DNA of 64,000 nucleotides from Phenylobacterium sp. Root1290. Lineage in GTDB: Bacteria > Pseudomonadota > Alphaproteobacteria > Caulobacterales > Caulobacteraceae. The notes under the pieces are model-generated. The model ran no database searches. It saw only the letters and a program-made list of their open reading frames with translations, and was not told where the DNA came from. The stretch spans positions 1,895,500 through 1,959,499 of the forward strand of contig NZ_LMEE01000001.1 in the NCBI RefSeq assembly GCF_001425305.1, given 5' to 3'. How positions within the stretch are numbered: position 1 is the first letter of the stretch; the number at the start of each line of letters is the position of its first letter. Positions 9,342 through 18,595 of this stretch are shown here, piece by piece. The translations under genes were made by a program, and so were the position numbers.

Positions 9342-10832
9342 CTACTCCTTGCCCATGACCTTGTCGTAGGCGTTCCGAGCATCATTCATCATGCCCTGGA
9401 CGGTCAAAGGCGGAGCAGTATCCATGGCGTGGCCCGCCCTCGGAAGCACTGGGTTTGCCGCTACGATGGTGAAGACCCATGCGGCGATGCTCTCAGCGAA
9501 GCTAGGTGCTTGGGTCTTAAAGCCGTCCATCGAAAAGGCCATGTTGTATTTGTGACTGTATTGTTGTCGCAGATCGAACAAGCTTCTGTATCTGCGAGCT
9601 GAGAAGAGCGTCAGCCAAAATGGTGCTATCACGATTACAGATCTAGATAGGACTTGAGCTAGCGTTGGATCGGCAGTTCCACGCTTCGTGAGCCATTCCC
9701 ATCCGTCAATCGGGACATTTAAGATGTATGCGGCTAGTGCGCCGCTTGTAATGAACAGTAGAGAAATGCCGAACATGAAGCCCCAGAATGCTCCGTTCAT
9801 ACTCTTGTCCAGTACCTTACGTTCATCATCGAAAGCTTTGGCGAGCCCCGCGACCGTAGACCCACTGACCATGCGCTCGGCCTGCAAGAGCAACTCGCCC
9901 ACATTGACGCGCTGATTTTCGAACTGTGCCGTAACGTCTAGAGCCCGAGCCTCAATGTCCGCGACACTTTTCTGTGTGGTTTGAAGCGTTGCTTGAAAGC
10001 TAGAGAGCGCCTTGTAGGCTTCCTGTGCTTGCGCGGTGAGGCGGTCCGTCTCTTCGCGCTTGGAGGCGGCAACGGCGGCGTCTGCGGTGGCCTTGGACAC
10101 ACTTTCGCTCACCGAAGCAACGGCGGCTTCGAGTTTCCCCAACTCTGTCGCTGCGACTTCCGAGGCGCGGGTGAGTTGATCCTCAAGTTCGCTCTTAACG
10201 GCCTGCGCGCGTGCCGCTGAAGCCTGCATCTGTTGAGCGATGTCGCCTGCCTCTCCAGCCGCCAATTCGGCGTTCTTCAGGGCTTCCATGGCGGCGGCAG
10301 TATCATCTCGAACCAAGTCTTGAGTTGGATCGTCTGTAAGGTTGTTGGATATGATCGCGAATGTTGAGATGACGCTTATGTGCGTGAGGAGTTTTTCTGT
10401 CTCCTGAACTAAACGATTGACCGTTTGCGTGAGATCAATGGCTACATTGTCATTTTCAGTTAATAGTCTCGACCCGGTCTGATGCTTGAACTCGGACCCC
10501 ACAGTCTGGATGTCATGGAATGCCGACCATAGTTCGCCGATTAGGCCATGAAATATCTGCGTTATATTAATGAGTTCTGCGAAGTGATTGGTTGGTACCA
10601 AGCTTCCGCGCAGCAATCTAATTGACTTGAACGATCTAATTGCGCGACTTGCGTAAATTATTGCTTCTGTAACCGTATATTCTTGTCCATCGACGGGTAT
10701 TTCTTGAAGCGGTCGTTCTCGATTTATGTCGCGAAAATTTTTGCTTGTTGTAAGCATGATGTCGAGTGCTTTGAGCATCTCATCATGTTCATCGCGTAGG
10801 GTCGATAGCTGCTGAATTTGCTGACTAAACAT
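9342..10832 (-). CDS. Coiled-coil membrane protein of unknown function
   Basis: I recognise no family. The 496-residue product has a helical N-terminal part (1-165), a long heptad-like Ala/Glu/Gln/Lys-rich stretch (about 175-325) that should form a coiled coil, a clear membrane segment at about 348-370, a second at about 396-412, and a weaker hydrophobic stretch near 446-460. Base composition is visibly more AT-rich than all neighbours, above all at the 5' end (10300-10750), and codons such as ATA, TTA and AAT recur; this suggests acquisition by transfer. The start at 10832 is preceded by GGGGAGG; an in-frame TTG six codons upstream is less likely. It lies between a monooxygenase and an alcohol dehydrogenase, without an apparent partner gene. 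Confidence 0.8.
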   Translation of the reverse strand: MFSQQIQQLSTLRDEHDEMLKALDIMLTTSKNFRDINRERPLQEIPVDGQEYTVTEAIIYASRAIRSFKSIRLLRGSLVPTNHFAELINITQIFHGLIGELWSAFHDIQTVGSEFKHQTGSRLLTENDNVAIDLTQTVNRLVQETEKLLTHISVISTFAIISNNLTDDPTQDLVRDDTAAAMEALKNAELAAGEAGDIAQQMQASAARAQAVKSELEDQLTRASEVAATELGKLEAAVASVSESVSKATADAAVAASKREETDRLTAQAQEAYKALSSFQATLQTTQKSVADIEARALDVTAQFENQRVNVGELLLQAERMVSGSTVAGLAKAFDDERKVLDKSMNGAFWGFMFGISLLFITSGALAAYILNVPIDGWEWLTKRGTADPTLAQVLSRSVIVIAPFWLTLFSARRYRSLFDLRQQYSHKYNMAFSMDGFKTQAPSFAESIAAWVFTIVAANPVLPRAGHAMDTAPPLTVQGMMNDARNAYDKVMGKE

Positions 10833-11084
10833 AGGACCCTCCCCGGCCAACGTTCTGTCTGCAACATTTTCAGATGCACTTCCAGCGAGCAGTCGGCCTC
10901 TCGACGACCGGGGATCGGCCGACGGCTAAGTGTTCTTAAGCGTTGGCCCTTTGGTTCCTCTGCGGGACGAGTCTGTGTGCCCTCATCCACTGTTCACAGC
11001 AGCCCCAGGCAGGTGCAGTTCCCCCCATTGCCTTCCCCTCCGCCACGCGCCCAAACTCACCGCTCCACAACCAGGAGTCCCGGC

Positions 11085-12116
11085 ATGAAGGCTGTCCGCT
11101 TCATCGAGTCCGGCCGCCCGCCTGAGGTCGTCGATATCCCGAGGCCCGTGCCCGGCCCCGGCCAGGTGCTGGTGCGGATGGGCGGGGCGGGGGTCTGCCA
11201 CTCCGACCTGCACGTCCTCGACCACGGCTTCAGCGTGCCTGGCCCGTTCACCCTCGGCCACGAGAACGCCGGCTGGATCGAGCAACTCGGCGAGGGCGTC
11301 GCCGGCTGGCGCGAGGGCGATCCCGTCGCCGTCTACGGTCCCTGGGGCTGCGGTCAGTGCAAGACCTGCCAGTCCTCCGCCGAGAACTATTGCGAGCGCC
11401 ACGCCTCGATCCCCAGCTACGGCGGCGGCCTCGGCTCCGACGGCGGCATGGCCGAGTACATGATCGTCCCCTCGGCGCGGCTGCTGGTTCCGCTCGGCGG
11501 CCTCGACCCGCTGGCCGCCGCCCCCCTCAGCGACGCGGCCTTGACGCCCTATCACGCCATCAAGACGGCGCTGCCGCTGCTGACCCCCGACGCCACGGTG
11601 CTGGTGCTCGGCGTCGGCGGCCTCGGCCACATGGCCGTGCAGATCCTGCGCGCCCTGACCAGCGCCAAGATCATCGCCGGCGACATCGACGAGGCCAAGC
11701 TGGCCCACGCCCGCCAGCTCGGCGTCGCGCACACCATCAACACCCGCGACGGCGACCTGGCGGCCGAGGAGATCTCCGACCTCGCCGGCCCGCGCGGGAT
11801 CACCGTGGCGATGGACTTCGTCGGCGCCCAGCCGACCGTCGATCTCTGCGCGCGCACCGTCGGGCGCGCCAGCCGCCTGACCATCGTCGGCCTGGCCGGC
11901 GGCGTGCTCAGCTATTCGGCCAACAATCCGCCCTACGGCACCCAGGTCAGCATCCCCTACTGGGGCTCGCGCACCGAGCTGATGGAGGTCATCGCCCTGG
12001 CCCAGTCCGGCGCCATCAAGGCCGACATCGAGACCTTCCCCCTCGACCAGGCGGTGGACGTCTACCAGCGCCTGCGCGGGGGCAAGATCCACGGCCGCGC
12101 GGTGCTGAAGCCCTGA
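11085..12116 (+). CDS. Zinc-dependent alcohol dehydrogenase (MDR family)
   Basis: This 343-residue medium-chain dehydrogenase has the catalytic zinc ligands Cys in GVCHSD and His in LGHENAG, the four-cysteine structural zinc loop (CGQCKTCQSSAENYC), and the NAD(P) Rossmann motif VLGVGGLGHMA. It oxidises alcohols or reduces aldehydes/ketones in the cytosol. The ATG at 11085 is preceded by AGGAG; the frame runs open much further upstream but that part overlaps non-coding sequence and has no family similarity. Position suggests a role with the monooxygenase across the inserted membrane-protein gene, but the two are on opposite strands and not co-transcribed. Confidence 0.93.
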   Translation: MKAVRFIESGRPPEVVDIPRPVPGPGQVLVRMGGAGVCHSDLHVLDHGFSVPGPFTLGHENAGWIEQLGEGVAGWREGDPVAVYGPWGCGQCKTCQSSAENYCERHASIPSYGGGLGSDGGMAEYMIVPSARLLVPLGGLDPLAAAPLSDAALTPYHAIKTALPLLTPDATVLVLGVGGLGHMAVQILRALTSAKIIAGDIDEAKLAHARQLGVAHTINTRDGDLAAEEISDLAGPRGITVAMDFVGAQPTVDLCARTVGRASRLTIVGLAGGVLSYSANNPPYGTQVSIPYWGSRTELMEVIALAQSGAIKADIETFPLDQAVDVYQRLRGGKIHGRAVLKP

Positions 12117-12142
12117 CGGGGGCTCATCCCCGCGTCATCCCA

Positions 12143-12279
12143 GTGTCATCCCGGTTTCGGCGCAGCCGAAGACCGGGACCCATTCGCGTCAGAGTCTGAA
12201 GATTAGCCGTCGCCGGGCCGCAGCCTGTCCCATCCGGTGTTCATGGGTCCCGGTCTTGCTTCGCAAACCGGGATGACAC
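12143..12279. repeat. Inverted pair of REP-like hairpin elements
   Basis: Unit A (12143-12183) and unit B (12243-12279) are inverted copies of one element, with ends GTGTCATCCCGG and CCGGGACCCAT. Each unit is itself an imperfect hairpin; in unit A the arms are CCCGGT/ACCGGG and TTCGG/CCGAA. A related shorter unit lies at 12747-12771. This is the layout of REP/BIME-type intergenic repeats. The pair sits downstream of the alcohol dehydrogenase and may also end its transcript. Confidence 0.75.
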
Positions 12280-12296
12280 CCCGGAAGGAACGGCGT

Positions 12297-12659
12297 TCAC
12301 GGCCCGAACCGTCCGCGCACCAGCTTCAGTCGCACCGGCTGGCCGTCCAGCGCCTTCGACGTCCAGGCGACGGTCGCCGCGTCCTTGGGGACCGGCGTGC
12401 AATAGAGGATCGGGGCGGGGAACGGCCGCAGCTGGCGCAGGCAGATCTCGTCGGCCCGCAGGCTCCAGCGCCCGCTCGAGCGCTGCCCCCGCCGGCCGCT
12501 GGCGGTGTAGCCGCCGTCCTCGTCGAACCAGATGTGCTGGCTCTTGCCGTCGGGAAAGGTCGAGACGACGGTGTTGCCGAACGCCGCCTCGATCGGCGGC
12601 GCGGCGGCCGCGTCGCCCGCGGCCAGTGCGAGAACCAGGGCGAGCGGCGCAAATCGCAT
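12297..12659 (-). CDS. Small exported protein of unknown function
   Basis: The 120-residue product starts with a Sec signal peptide (MRFAPLALVLALAAGDAAAA), so the mature protein of about 100 residues should be periplasmic. It has two cysteines (ICLRQ and LYCTP), probably disulfide-bonded, and segments such as IWFDEDGGYTASGRRG and SSGRWSLRADEICL that resemble small beta-barrel proteins reporting on a substrate (a pattern seen in several short uncharacterised alphaproteobacterial proteins). I do not assign a function. It sits between REP-like repeats, and no other gene is co-transcribed with it. Confidence 0.7.
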   Translation of the reverse strand: MRFAPLALVLALAAGDAAAAPPIEAAFGNTVVSTFPDGKSQHIWFDEDGGYTASGRRGQRSSGRWSLRADEICLRQLRPFPAPILYCTPVPKDAATVAWTSKALDGQPVRLKLVRGRFGP

Positions 12660-12746
12660 GGCGCCAGCTTGCCCGCCGTGTGCGTCAGGCTCGCGACACC
12701 CCTCAAACGCTCATCCCGGCTAAGGCCAGCCAAGCCCAAGCCCCGC

Positions 12747-12771
12747 ATGGGTCCCCGCCTACGCGGGGATG
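12747..12771. repeat. Third REP-like hairpin unit
   Basis: TCCCCGC and GCGGGGA form a perfect 7-bp stem around a 4-base loop (12752-12769), preceded by ATGGGT. The ATGGGTCCC edge is shared with the inverted pair at 12143-12279, so all three probably belong to the same or related repeat families. Confidence 0.6.
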
Positions 12772-12782
12772 AGCGGTGTCCC

Positions 12783-13586
12783 CTACGGCGTCCGCAGGCT
12801 CTCCCAGGACCGTCCGCTAGCGCCCGCCGCCGGGGCCTTGGCGCTGCGCAGCCAGGCCAGGTTGTTCTCGACCATTTCCGGCGGCAGGTCCTGGCGCACC
12901 AGGCGCTCGGCCTCGTCGATGCGGCCCGACAGGCCGATCACCAGGGCCAGGTTCTGGCGCACCGCGATCGGCGCGTCCGGCTTGGCGGCGGCCTGGCGCA
13001 GCATCGCCTCGGCCTGGGCGGTGTCGCCGCGCGCGGCGTAGTACATGCCAAGATTGCCCAGCACGACGGGATTGTCCGGGGCCAGGGCCTGGGCCTGGCG
13101 ATGGGCGGCCAGCGCCTCGTCGTAGCGGCTGGCCTGTTCGTAGGCGACCCCCAGCAGCGAGGGGACGCGCCAGTCGCGCGGCGCCAGCCTCTGGGCGTGG
13201 CGGGCCGGCTCGATGGCGTAGAAGCCCTGGCCGGCGCCGACCTGGGCGCGGGCGACCTCCAGCAGCAGCTCGACATTGTCGGGCGCGACGATCAGGGCGC
13301 GCTCGCCGGCGGCCAGGGCGTCCTTGTAGTTGCCCATCTGGCGCAGGGCCTGGGCCAGCTTCACCCCGGCCTCGGCGTCGTTGGCGTCGATCTGCGCCTC
13401 GTTGGCCCAGAAGGCGGCCCGCGCCAGCGGGTCCAGCCGCGCGATCTGGGCGCGCTCCTGGGCGCTGGCCTTGCGCGGCGCGGCGGCGGGCTTCTCCGAC
13501 GGCGCGGCGTGCGCGGGCGCGCTCGCCAGGGCCGGGGCGAGAGCAAGGGCGAGGGCGGTTGCGGCGAGGGCCGACATGCGACACAT
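12783..13586 (-). CDS. Exported tetratricopeptide-repeat protein (TadD-like)
   Basis: The 267-residue protein has an N-terminal signal peptide (to about residue 27, ending PAHA), an Ala/Pro/Lys-rich linker and about four TPR units between residues 70 and 230, recognised by the alternating Ala/Gly/Tyr pattern (for instance LAQALRQMGNYKDALAAGERA and LGNLGMYYAARGDTAQAEAM). The layout resembles TadD-type Flp-pilus assembly TPR proteins, but no tad/cpa genes are nearby, so a general scaffold role in the periplasm is the safer call. Start could be ATG 13586 or 13577; the first keeps GGAG at an acceptable distance. It is divergent from the aminopeptidase gene. Confidence 0.85.
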   Translation of the reverse strand: MCRMSALAATALALALAPALASAPAHAAPSEKPAAAPRKASAQERAQIARLDPLARAAFWANEAQIDANDAEAGVKLAQALRQMGNYKDALAAGERALIVAPDNVELLLEVARAQVGAGQGFYAIEPARHAQRLAPRDWRVPSLLGVAYEQASRYDEALAAHRQAQALAPDNPVVLGNLGMYYAARGDTAQAEAMLRQAAAKPDAPIAVRQNLALVIGLSGRIDEAERLVRQDLPPEMVENNLAWLRSAKAPAAGASGRSWESLRTP

Positions 13587-13675
13587 GAAGTGACGGGCTC
13601 CGGGTGACTGCGGCCAGCATCCCCCGCCCGTTTAAAGGAAGCGTTAAGCATAATTCTCGCCGCCCGGAGAGCGCC

Positions 13676-15051
<1,376 letters not shown>

Positions 15052-15055
<4 letters not shown>

Positions 15056-15885
15056 GCTTCGATCCGCGCGTGACCCTGGCCCGCGGCGACCTCGCCGCCC
15101 GCGATCTGGAGGCTATCGTCGCCGCCGATCGCTATGCCGACAGGCGCCGGTTGGTTTCCAACAAACCTGCCGCTGGGATTTTGCGCAGCCCTCAGGTCGG
15201 GGCCGAGCAGGTCGACCAACTCCTTTGCGGAGAAGGGTTTGACGTCGTCGACGAGCAGGACGGCTACGCCTGGGGCCAGGCTCGCCGCGACGGATATGTC
15301 GGGTTTGTGGAATTATCGGCGCTGAAACCTGCCGGTGGCGCGCCAAATGTGAAGGTATCGGCGCTGCGGACCTACGCCTTCGAGGCGCCCAGCATCAAGT
15401 CGCGGGCGCTCGGCCCGTACTCTCTCGGCAGCTTGTTGGAGGTCGAGGCCCGCGAGGGGCGCTTCGCCAAGGCCGCCGGTATCGGCTGGTTTGTGGAGGA
15501 TCACCTGGCGCCGATCGGCGTGTTCGAGACCGATCCCGCCGCCGTGGCCCTGCGCTATGTCGGGACGCCGTACCTCTGGGGCGGGCGCGAGAGCCTTGGT
15601 CTCGACTGCTCGGGCCTTACCCAGCAAGCCTTTGGGGCCTGCGGGATCGCCCTGCCGCGCGACACCGACCAGCAGGCGCTGGGCGGCGTGGCGGTGGCCG
15701 AGGGCGAGCTGGCGCGCGGCGATCTGGTGTTCTGGAAGGGGCACGTGGCGATGATGCTGGACGGCCAGTCGATCGTGCACGCCAACGCGCACCATATGGC
15801 CACAGCAATCGAGCCCTTGTCGGTGACAAGGGCTCGTTACGTCGCGGCGGGGGTGGGCGAACCCACCGCTTTCCGCCGTTATTAG
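15052..15885 (+). CDS. NlpC/P60-family (C40) cysteine peptidase with SH3-like domain
   Basis: The 277-residue protein has an SH3b-like N-terminal half (about 20-150) and a C-terminal NlpC/P60 domain. Catalytic Cys lies in LDCSGLTQQAF, catalytic His in WKGHVAMM, and a third polar residue in VHANAHH. Enzymes of this type cut D-glutamyl-meso-diaminopimelate bonds of murein peptides. No signal peptide is visible, which with coupling to a cytosolic aminopeptidase suggests recycling of imported muropeptides in the cytoplasm (a YkfC-like role; inference). Translation starts inside the stop of the aminopeptidase gene. Confidence 0.92.
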
Positions 15886-15891
15886 AAAGAC

Positions 15892-16566
15892 TTAGTGCGC
15901 GGCGGCCGGAGCCGGGGTCGCTGCGGCCGTCGGGGCCGCGCCCGCGGCGGCGGGAGCCGCAGCAGCGTCGGCGGCCGGGGTCGCCGGAGCGGCGCCTTCC
16001 GCAGCCGGAGCTGCGGCGGCGGCCGGGTTCGGAGCCGGGAACGGCAGGTTCGAGCCCTGGGTGTTCAGATAGGCCAGCAGGTTGATCCGGTCCTCGGCCT
16101 TCTTCAGGCCGACGAAGGTCATCTTGGTGCCCGACAGGTGCTTCTGCGGAGCCTTCAGGAATTCCGAAGTCTCTTCGAAGGTCCAGACGCCGTGGGTGCC
16201 GTGTTCGATCATGGCCGGCGAGTAGGCGAAGCCGGCGTGCTGGCCGGACTTCTTGCCGAGGATGCCATGAAGATTGGGGCCGGTGCCGTTGGCGCCGCCC
16301 GCTTCGATGGTGTGGCAGGACTTGCACTTGGCGAATACCGCTTCGCCCGCCTTGACGTCGGCGATCGGCAGCACCGTGCCCCAGTCGATCGGCGCCTCGG
16401 CCGCAGCGCCGCCAGCGCCCGCCTCCTCAGCGACCTCGATCGCATAACCCGGCTTCTCGACGGCGTGCTGGGCGAAGACGCCCGAAGAAATTTCACGGAG
16501 GCCCACAATGGCCAGGCCGGTCGCAAGCACGGCGCCCGCGACTTTATTGAACGTAAGGTCGCTCAT
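15892..16566 (-). CDS. cycM: Membrane-anchored c-type cytochrome with Ala/Pro-rich tail
   Basis: The 224-residue protein has an uncleaved N-terminal membrane anchor (about 8-25), one haem-attachment motif CKSCH (about 82-86) and the Met axial ligand region SGTKMTFVGLKK, ending the class I cytochrome c domain near residue 170. It resembles the CycM/cytochrome c552 type that carries electrons between the bc1 complex and the terminal oxidase at the inner membrane. The last 50 residues are almost only Ala, Pro and Thr, a low-complexity tail not needed for the cytochrome fold. The gene is divergent from kdsB, an arrangement I recall from other alphaproteobacteria. The gene symbol is by family resemblance. 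Confidence 0.88.
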   Translation of the reverse strand: MSDLTFNKVAGAVLATGLAIVGLREISSGVFAQHAVEKPGYAIEVAEEAGAGGAAAEAPIDWGTVLPIADVKAGEAVFAKCKSCHTIEAGGANGTGPNLHGILGKKSGQHAGFAYSPAMIEHGTHGVWTFEETSEFLKAPQKHLSGTKMTFVGLKKAEDRINLLAYLNTQGSNLPFPAPNPAAAAAPAAEGAAPATPAADAAAAPAAAGAAPTAAATPAPAAAH

Positions 16567-16703
16567 AGTCTCTAAATCGGCCCTCTTAACGGCCAGCCAA
16601 GTAGGCTGACGTCAGCGCGGGAATCCCCGCCCCTTATTGCGCCCGGCTCTCTTACACGCTACCGCCGCCCGCGCAACCAGCCAGTTGGTCGCTTCCGGGT
16701 GTC

Positions 16704-17441
16704 ATGAAACCGATCATCCTCATTCCTGCACGCATGGCGGCCACCCGGCTGCCTGGGAAACCTCTCGCCGATATCGAGGGTCTCCCAATGATCGTCCGTG
16801 TGCTGCGCCAGGCCCAGGCCGCCGGCGTCGGTCCGGTGGCCGTCGCGGCCGGCGATCAGGAGATCGTCGACGCCGTCAGGGCCGCAGGCGGAGAGGCGGT
16901 GCTGACCGACCCCGACCTGCCATCCGGCTCGGACCGCATCGTCGCGGCGCTGAACGCGCTCGATCCCGCGGGCGCGCATGACGTGGTCATCAACCTCCAG
17001 GGCGACATTCCCTTCCTGGCGCCGTCGGTGGTCGAGGCCGCGGGGCGGCTGCTGGCCGAGCAGCCCAGCTGCGACATCTCCACGGTGATGGTGGCCGAAG
17101 CCGACGTCGCCGAGCGCAGCAATCCGGACATCCCGAAGGTCGTGGCGGCGATGGCGCCCGACGGCCGCAGCGCCCGCGCGCTCTATTTCACCCGCTCGGT
17201 GCTCTACGGCGATGCGCCGGTCTGGCTGCACCACGGCGTCTATGGCTATCGCCGCGAGGCGCTGCTGCGGTTCTGCGCCGCGCCGCCGTCGCCGCTGGAG
17301 ATCCGCGAGCGCCTGGAGCAGCTGCGCGCCCTGGAGCTGGGCATGTCCATCTGGGCCGCGGTGATCGACGAAGCCCCGATCTCGGTCGACAACCCCGCCG
17401 ACCTCGAACGAGCCCGCAAGTACGCAAGGGAACACGCATGA
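16704..17441 (+). CDS. kdsB: 3-deoxy-manno-octulosonate cytidylyltransferase
   Basis: The 245-residue enzyme activates Kdo with CTP to give CMP-Kdo for lipopolysaccharide inner-core synthesis. Diagnostic segments are the nucleotide-binding N terminus (IPARMAATRLPGKPL), GDQEI, SGSDRI, the metal/product loop NLQGDIPF, and the later HHGVYGYRREALL and VDNPADLERAR near the C terminus. Length is normal for the family. Its last codons overlap the start of the prephenate dehydratase gene by 4 nt. Confidence 0.96.
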   Translation: MKPIILIPARMAATRLPGKPLADIEGLPMIVRVLRQAQAAGVGPVAVAAGDQEIVDAVRAAGGEAVLTDPDLPSGSDRIVAALNALDPAGAHDVVINLQGDIPFLAPSVVEAAGRLLAEQPSCDISTVMVAEADVAERSNPDIPKVVAAMAPDGRSARALYFTRSVLYGDAPVWLHHGVYGYRREALLRFCAAPPSPLEIRERLEQLRALELGMSIWAAVIDEAPISVDNPADLERARKYAREHA

Positions 17442-18286
17442 CCAAGGGACGCATCGCCTTCCAGGGCGAGCTCGGCGCCAACAGCCATGAGGCCTGCGTC
17501 GCGGCGTTTCCGGACATGGAGCCCGTTCCCCACGCGGCGTTCGAGGAAGCCTTCGACGCGGTGAAGATGGGCGACTGCCAGCTAGGTATGATCCCGGTGG
17601 AGAACTCGATCGCCGGCCGGGTGGCCGACGTGCACCACCTGCTGCCCTCGTCGGGCCTGAAGATCATCGGCGAGCGCTTCAAGCCGATCCACTTCCAGCT
17701 GATGGTCAATCCCGGCGTGAAGCTGGAGGACGTCAAGACCGTCGCCTCCATGCCGATCGCGCTTGGCCAGTGCCGCAAGTCGCTGCGCCGCATGGGGCTG
17801 AGGACCGAGCCGGTGGGCGACACCGCCCTGGCCGCCAAGCTGTTGTCCGAGCATCCCGACCCGACTCGCGGCGCCGTTTCGCCGGCCCTGGCCGCCGAGC
17901 TCTATGGCCTGGAGATCGTCGCCCGCGACATCGAGGACGAACACAACAACACCACGCGCTTCCTGGTGATGACGGCCGACAAGAATCCGCCGCCGCCGCC
18001 GTTCACCAGCCCCTGCGTGACCAGCTTCATCTTCCGGGTCCGCAACCTTCCCGCGGCGCTCTACAAGGCGCTGGGCGGCTTTGCGACCAACGGCGTCAAC
18101 ATGACCAAGCTTGAGAGCTACATGGAGAACGGCGCGTTCACCGCGACCTTCTTCTATGCAGAGGTCGACGGGCGGCCCGAGGATCGCGGCCTGGCCCTGG
18201 CCTTCGACGAACTGAAGTTCTTCTCGGAGCGCTTCGAAATCCTCGGCGTTTATCCGGCCGATCCGTTCCGTGCGCGAGCAGGCTGA
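17438..18286 (+). CDS. pheA: Prephenate dehydratase
   Basis: The 282-residue protein converts prephenate to phenylpyruvate in phenylalanine synthesis. It has the catalytic dehydratase domain (about 1-185), with QGELGANSH, the IPVENSIAGRV stretch, and the catalytic Thr in NNTTRFLV, followed by a C-terminal ACT domain (about 195-275) with the ESYMENGAF segment that binds phenylalanine for feedback control. There is no chorismate mutase domain, as expected in alphaproteobacteria. Translation is coupled to kdsB upstream (ATGA) and to a small gene downstream (TGATG). Confidence 0.96.
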   Translation: MTKGRIAFQGELGANSHEACVAAFPDMEPVPHAAFEEAFDAVKMGDCQLGMIPVENSIAGRVADVHHLLPSSGLKIIGERFKPIHFQLMVNPGVKLEDVKTVASMPIALGQCRKSLRRMGLRTEPVGDTALAAKLLSEHPDPTRGAVSPALAAELYGLEIVARDIEDEHNNTTRFLVMTADKNPPPPPFTSPCVTSFIFRVRNLPAALYKALGGFATNGVNMTKLESYMENGAFTATFFYAEVDGRPEDRGLALAFDELKFFSERFEILGVYPADPFRARAG

Positions 18287-18588
18287 TGAACACCATCGAA
18301 ATCGACGCCAGCCGCTGCTGGAACCACAAGGAATTCGCCGTTCTGCTCCAGGAGACGATCCGGGCCCTGCCGGGCCACGGTTCCAGCGTCGAGGCCTTCG
18401 TGGACTCGATGGTCTTCGGCACGATGAGCGAGCTGTCGCCGCCCTACCGGATCGTCGTGCTGGGCGAACTTCGGCCTGAGGTGCGCGCCTTCGCCGCCGA
18501 CCTGTCCAATGCGATCGGCCAAGCGCGGCTTGAGCGCCGCACGCGGCGCGGCGAGGACGTCGAGGTCAGTCTGAAGGTCGGCGCCTAG
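18286..18588 (+). CDS. Small protein, possibly barstar-like
   Basis: The 100-residue product follows pheA with a 1-nt overlap and is surely co-translated. It begins with a beta strand (NTIEIDAS), then a helix (KEFAVLLQETIRAL), a Gly/His loop before VEAFVDSMVF, a strand (YRIVVLGEL), a second helix and a final strand (VEVSLKV). This order and the loop before the VEAFVDS helix resemble barstar, the inhibitor of barnase-type ribonucleases, but the similarity is weak and there is no RNase gene beside it. A general small-fold protein of unknown function is equally possible. Confidence 0.7.
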   Translation: MNTIEIDASRCWNHKEFAVLLQETIRALPGHGSSVEAFVDSMVFGTMSELSPPYRIVVLGELRPEVRAFAADLSNAIGQARLERRTRRGEDVEVSLKVGA

Positions 18589-18595
18589 GCCGACC

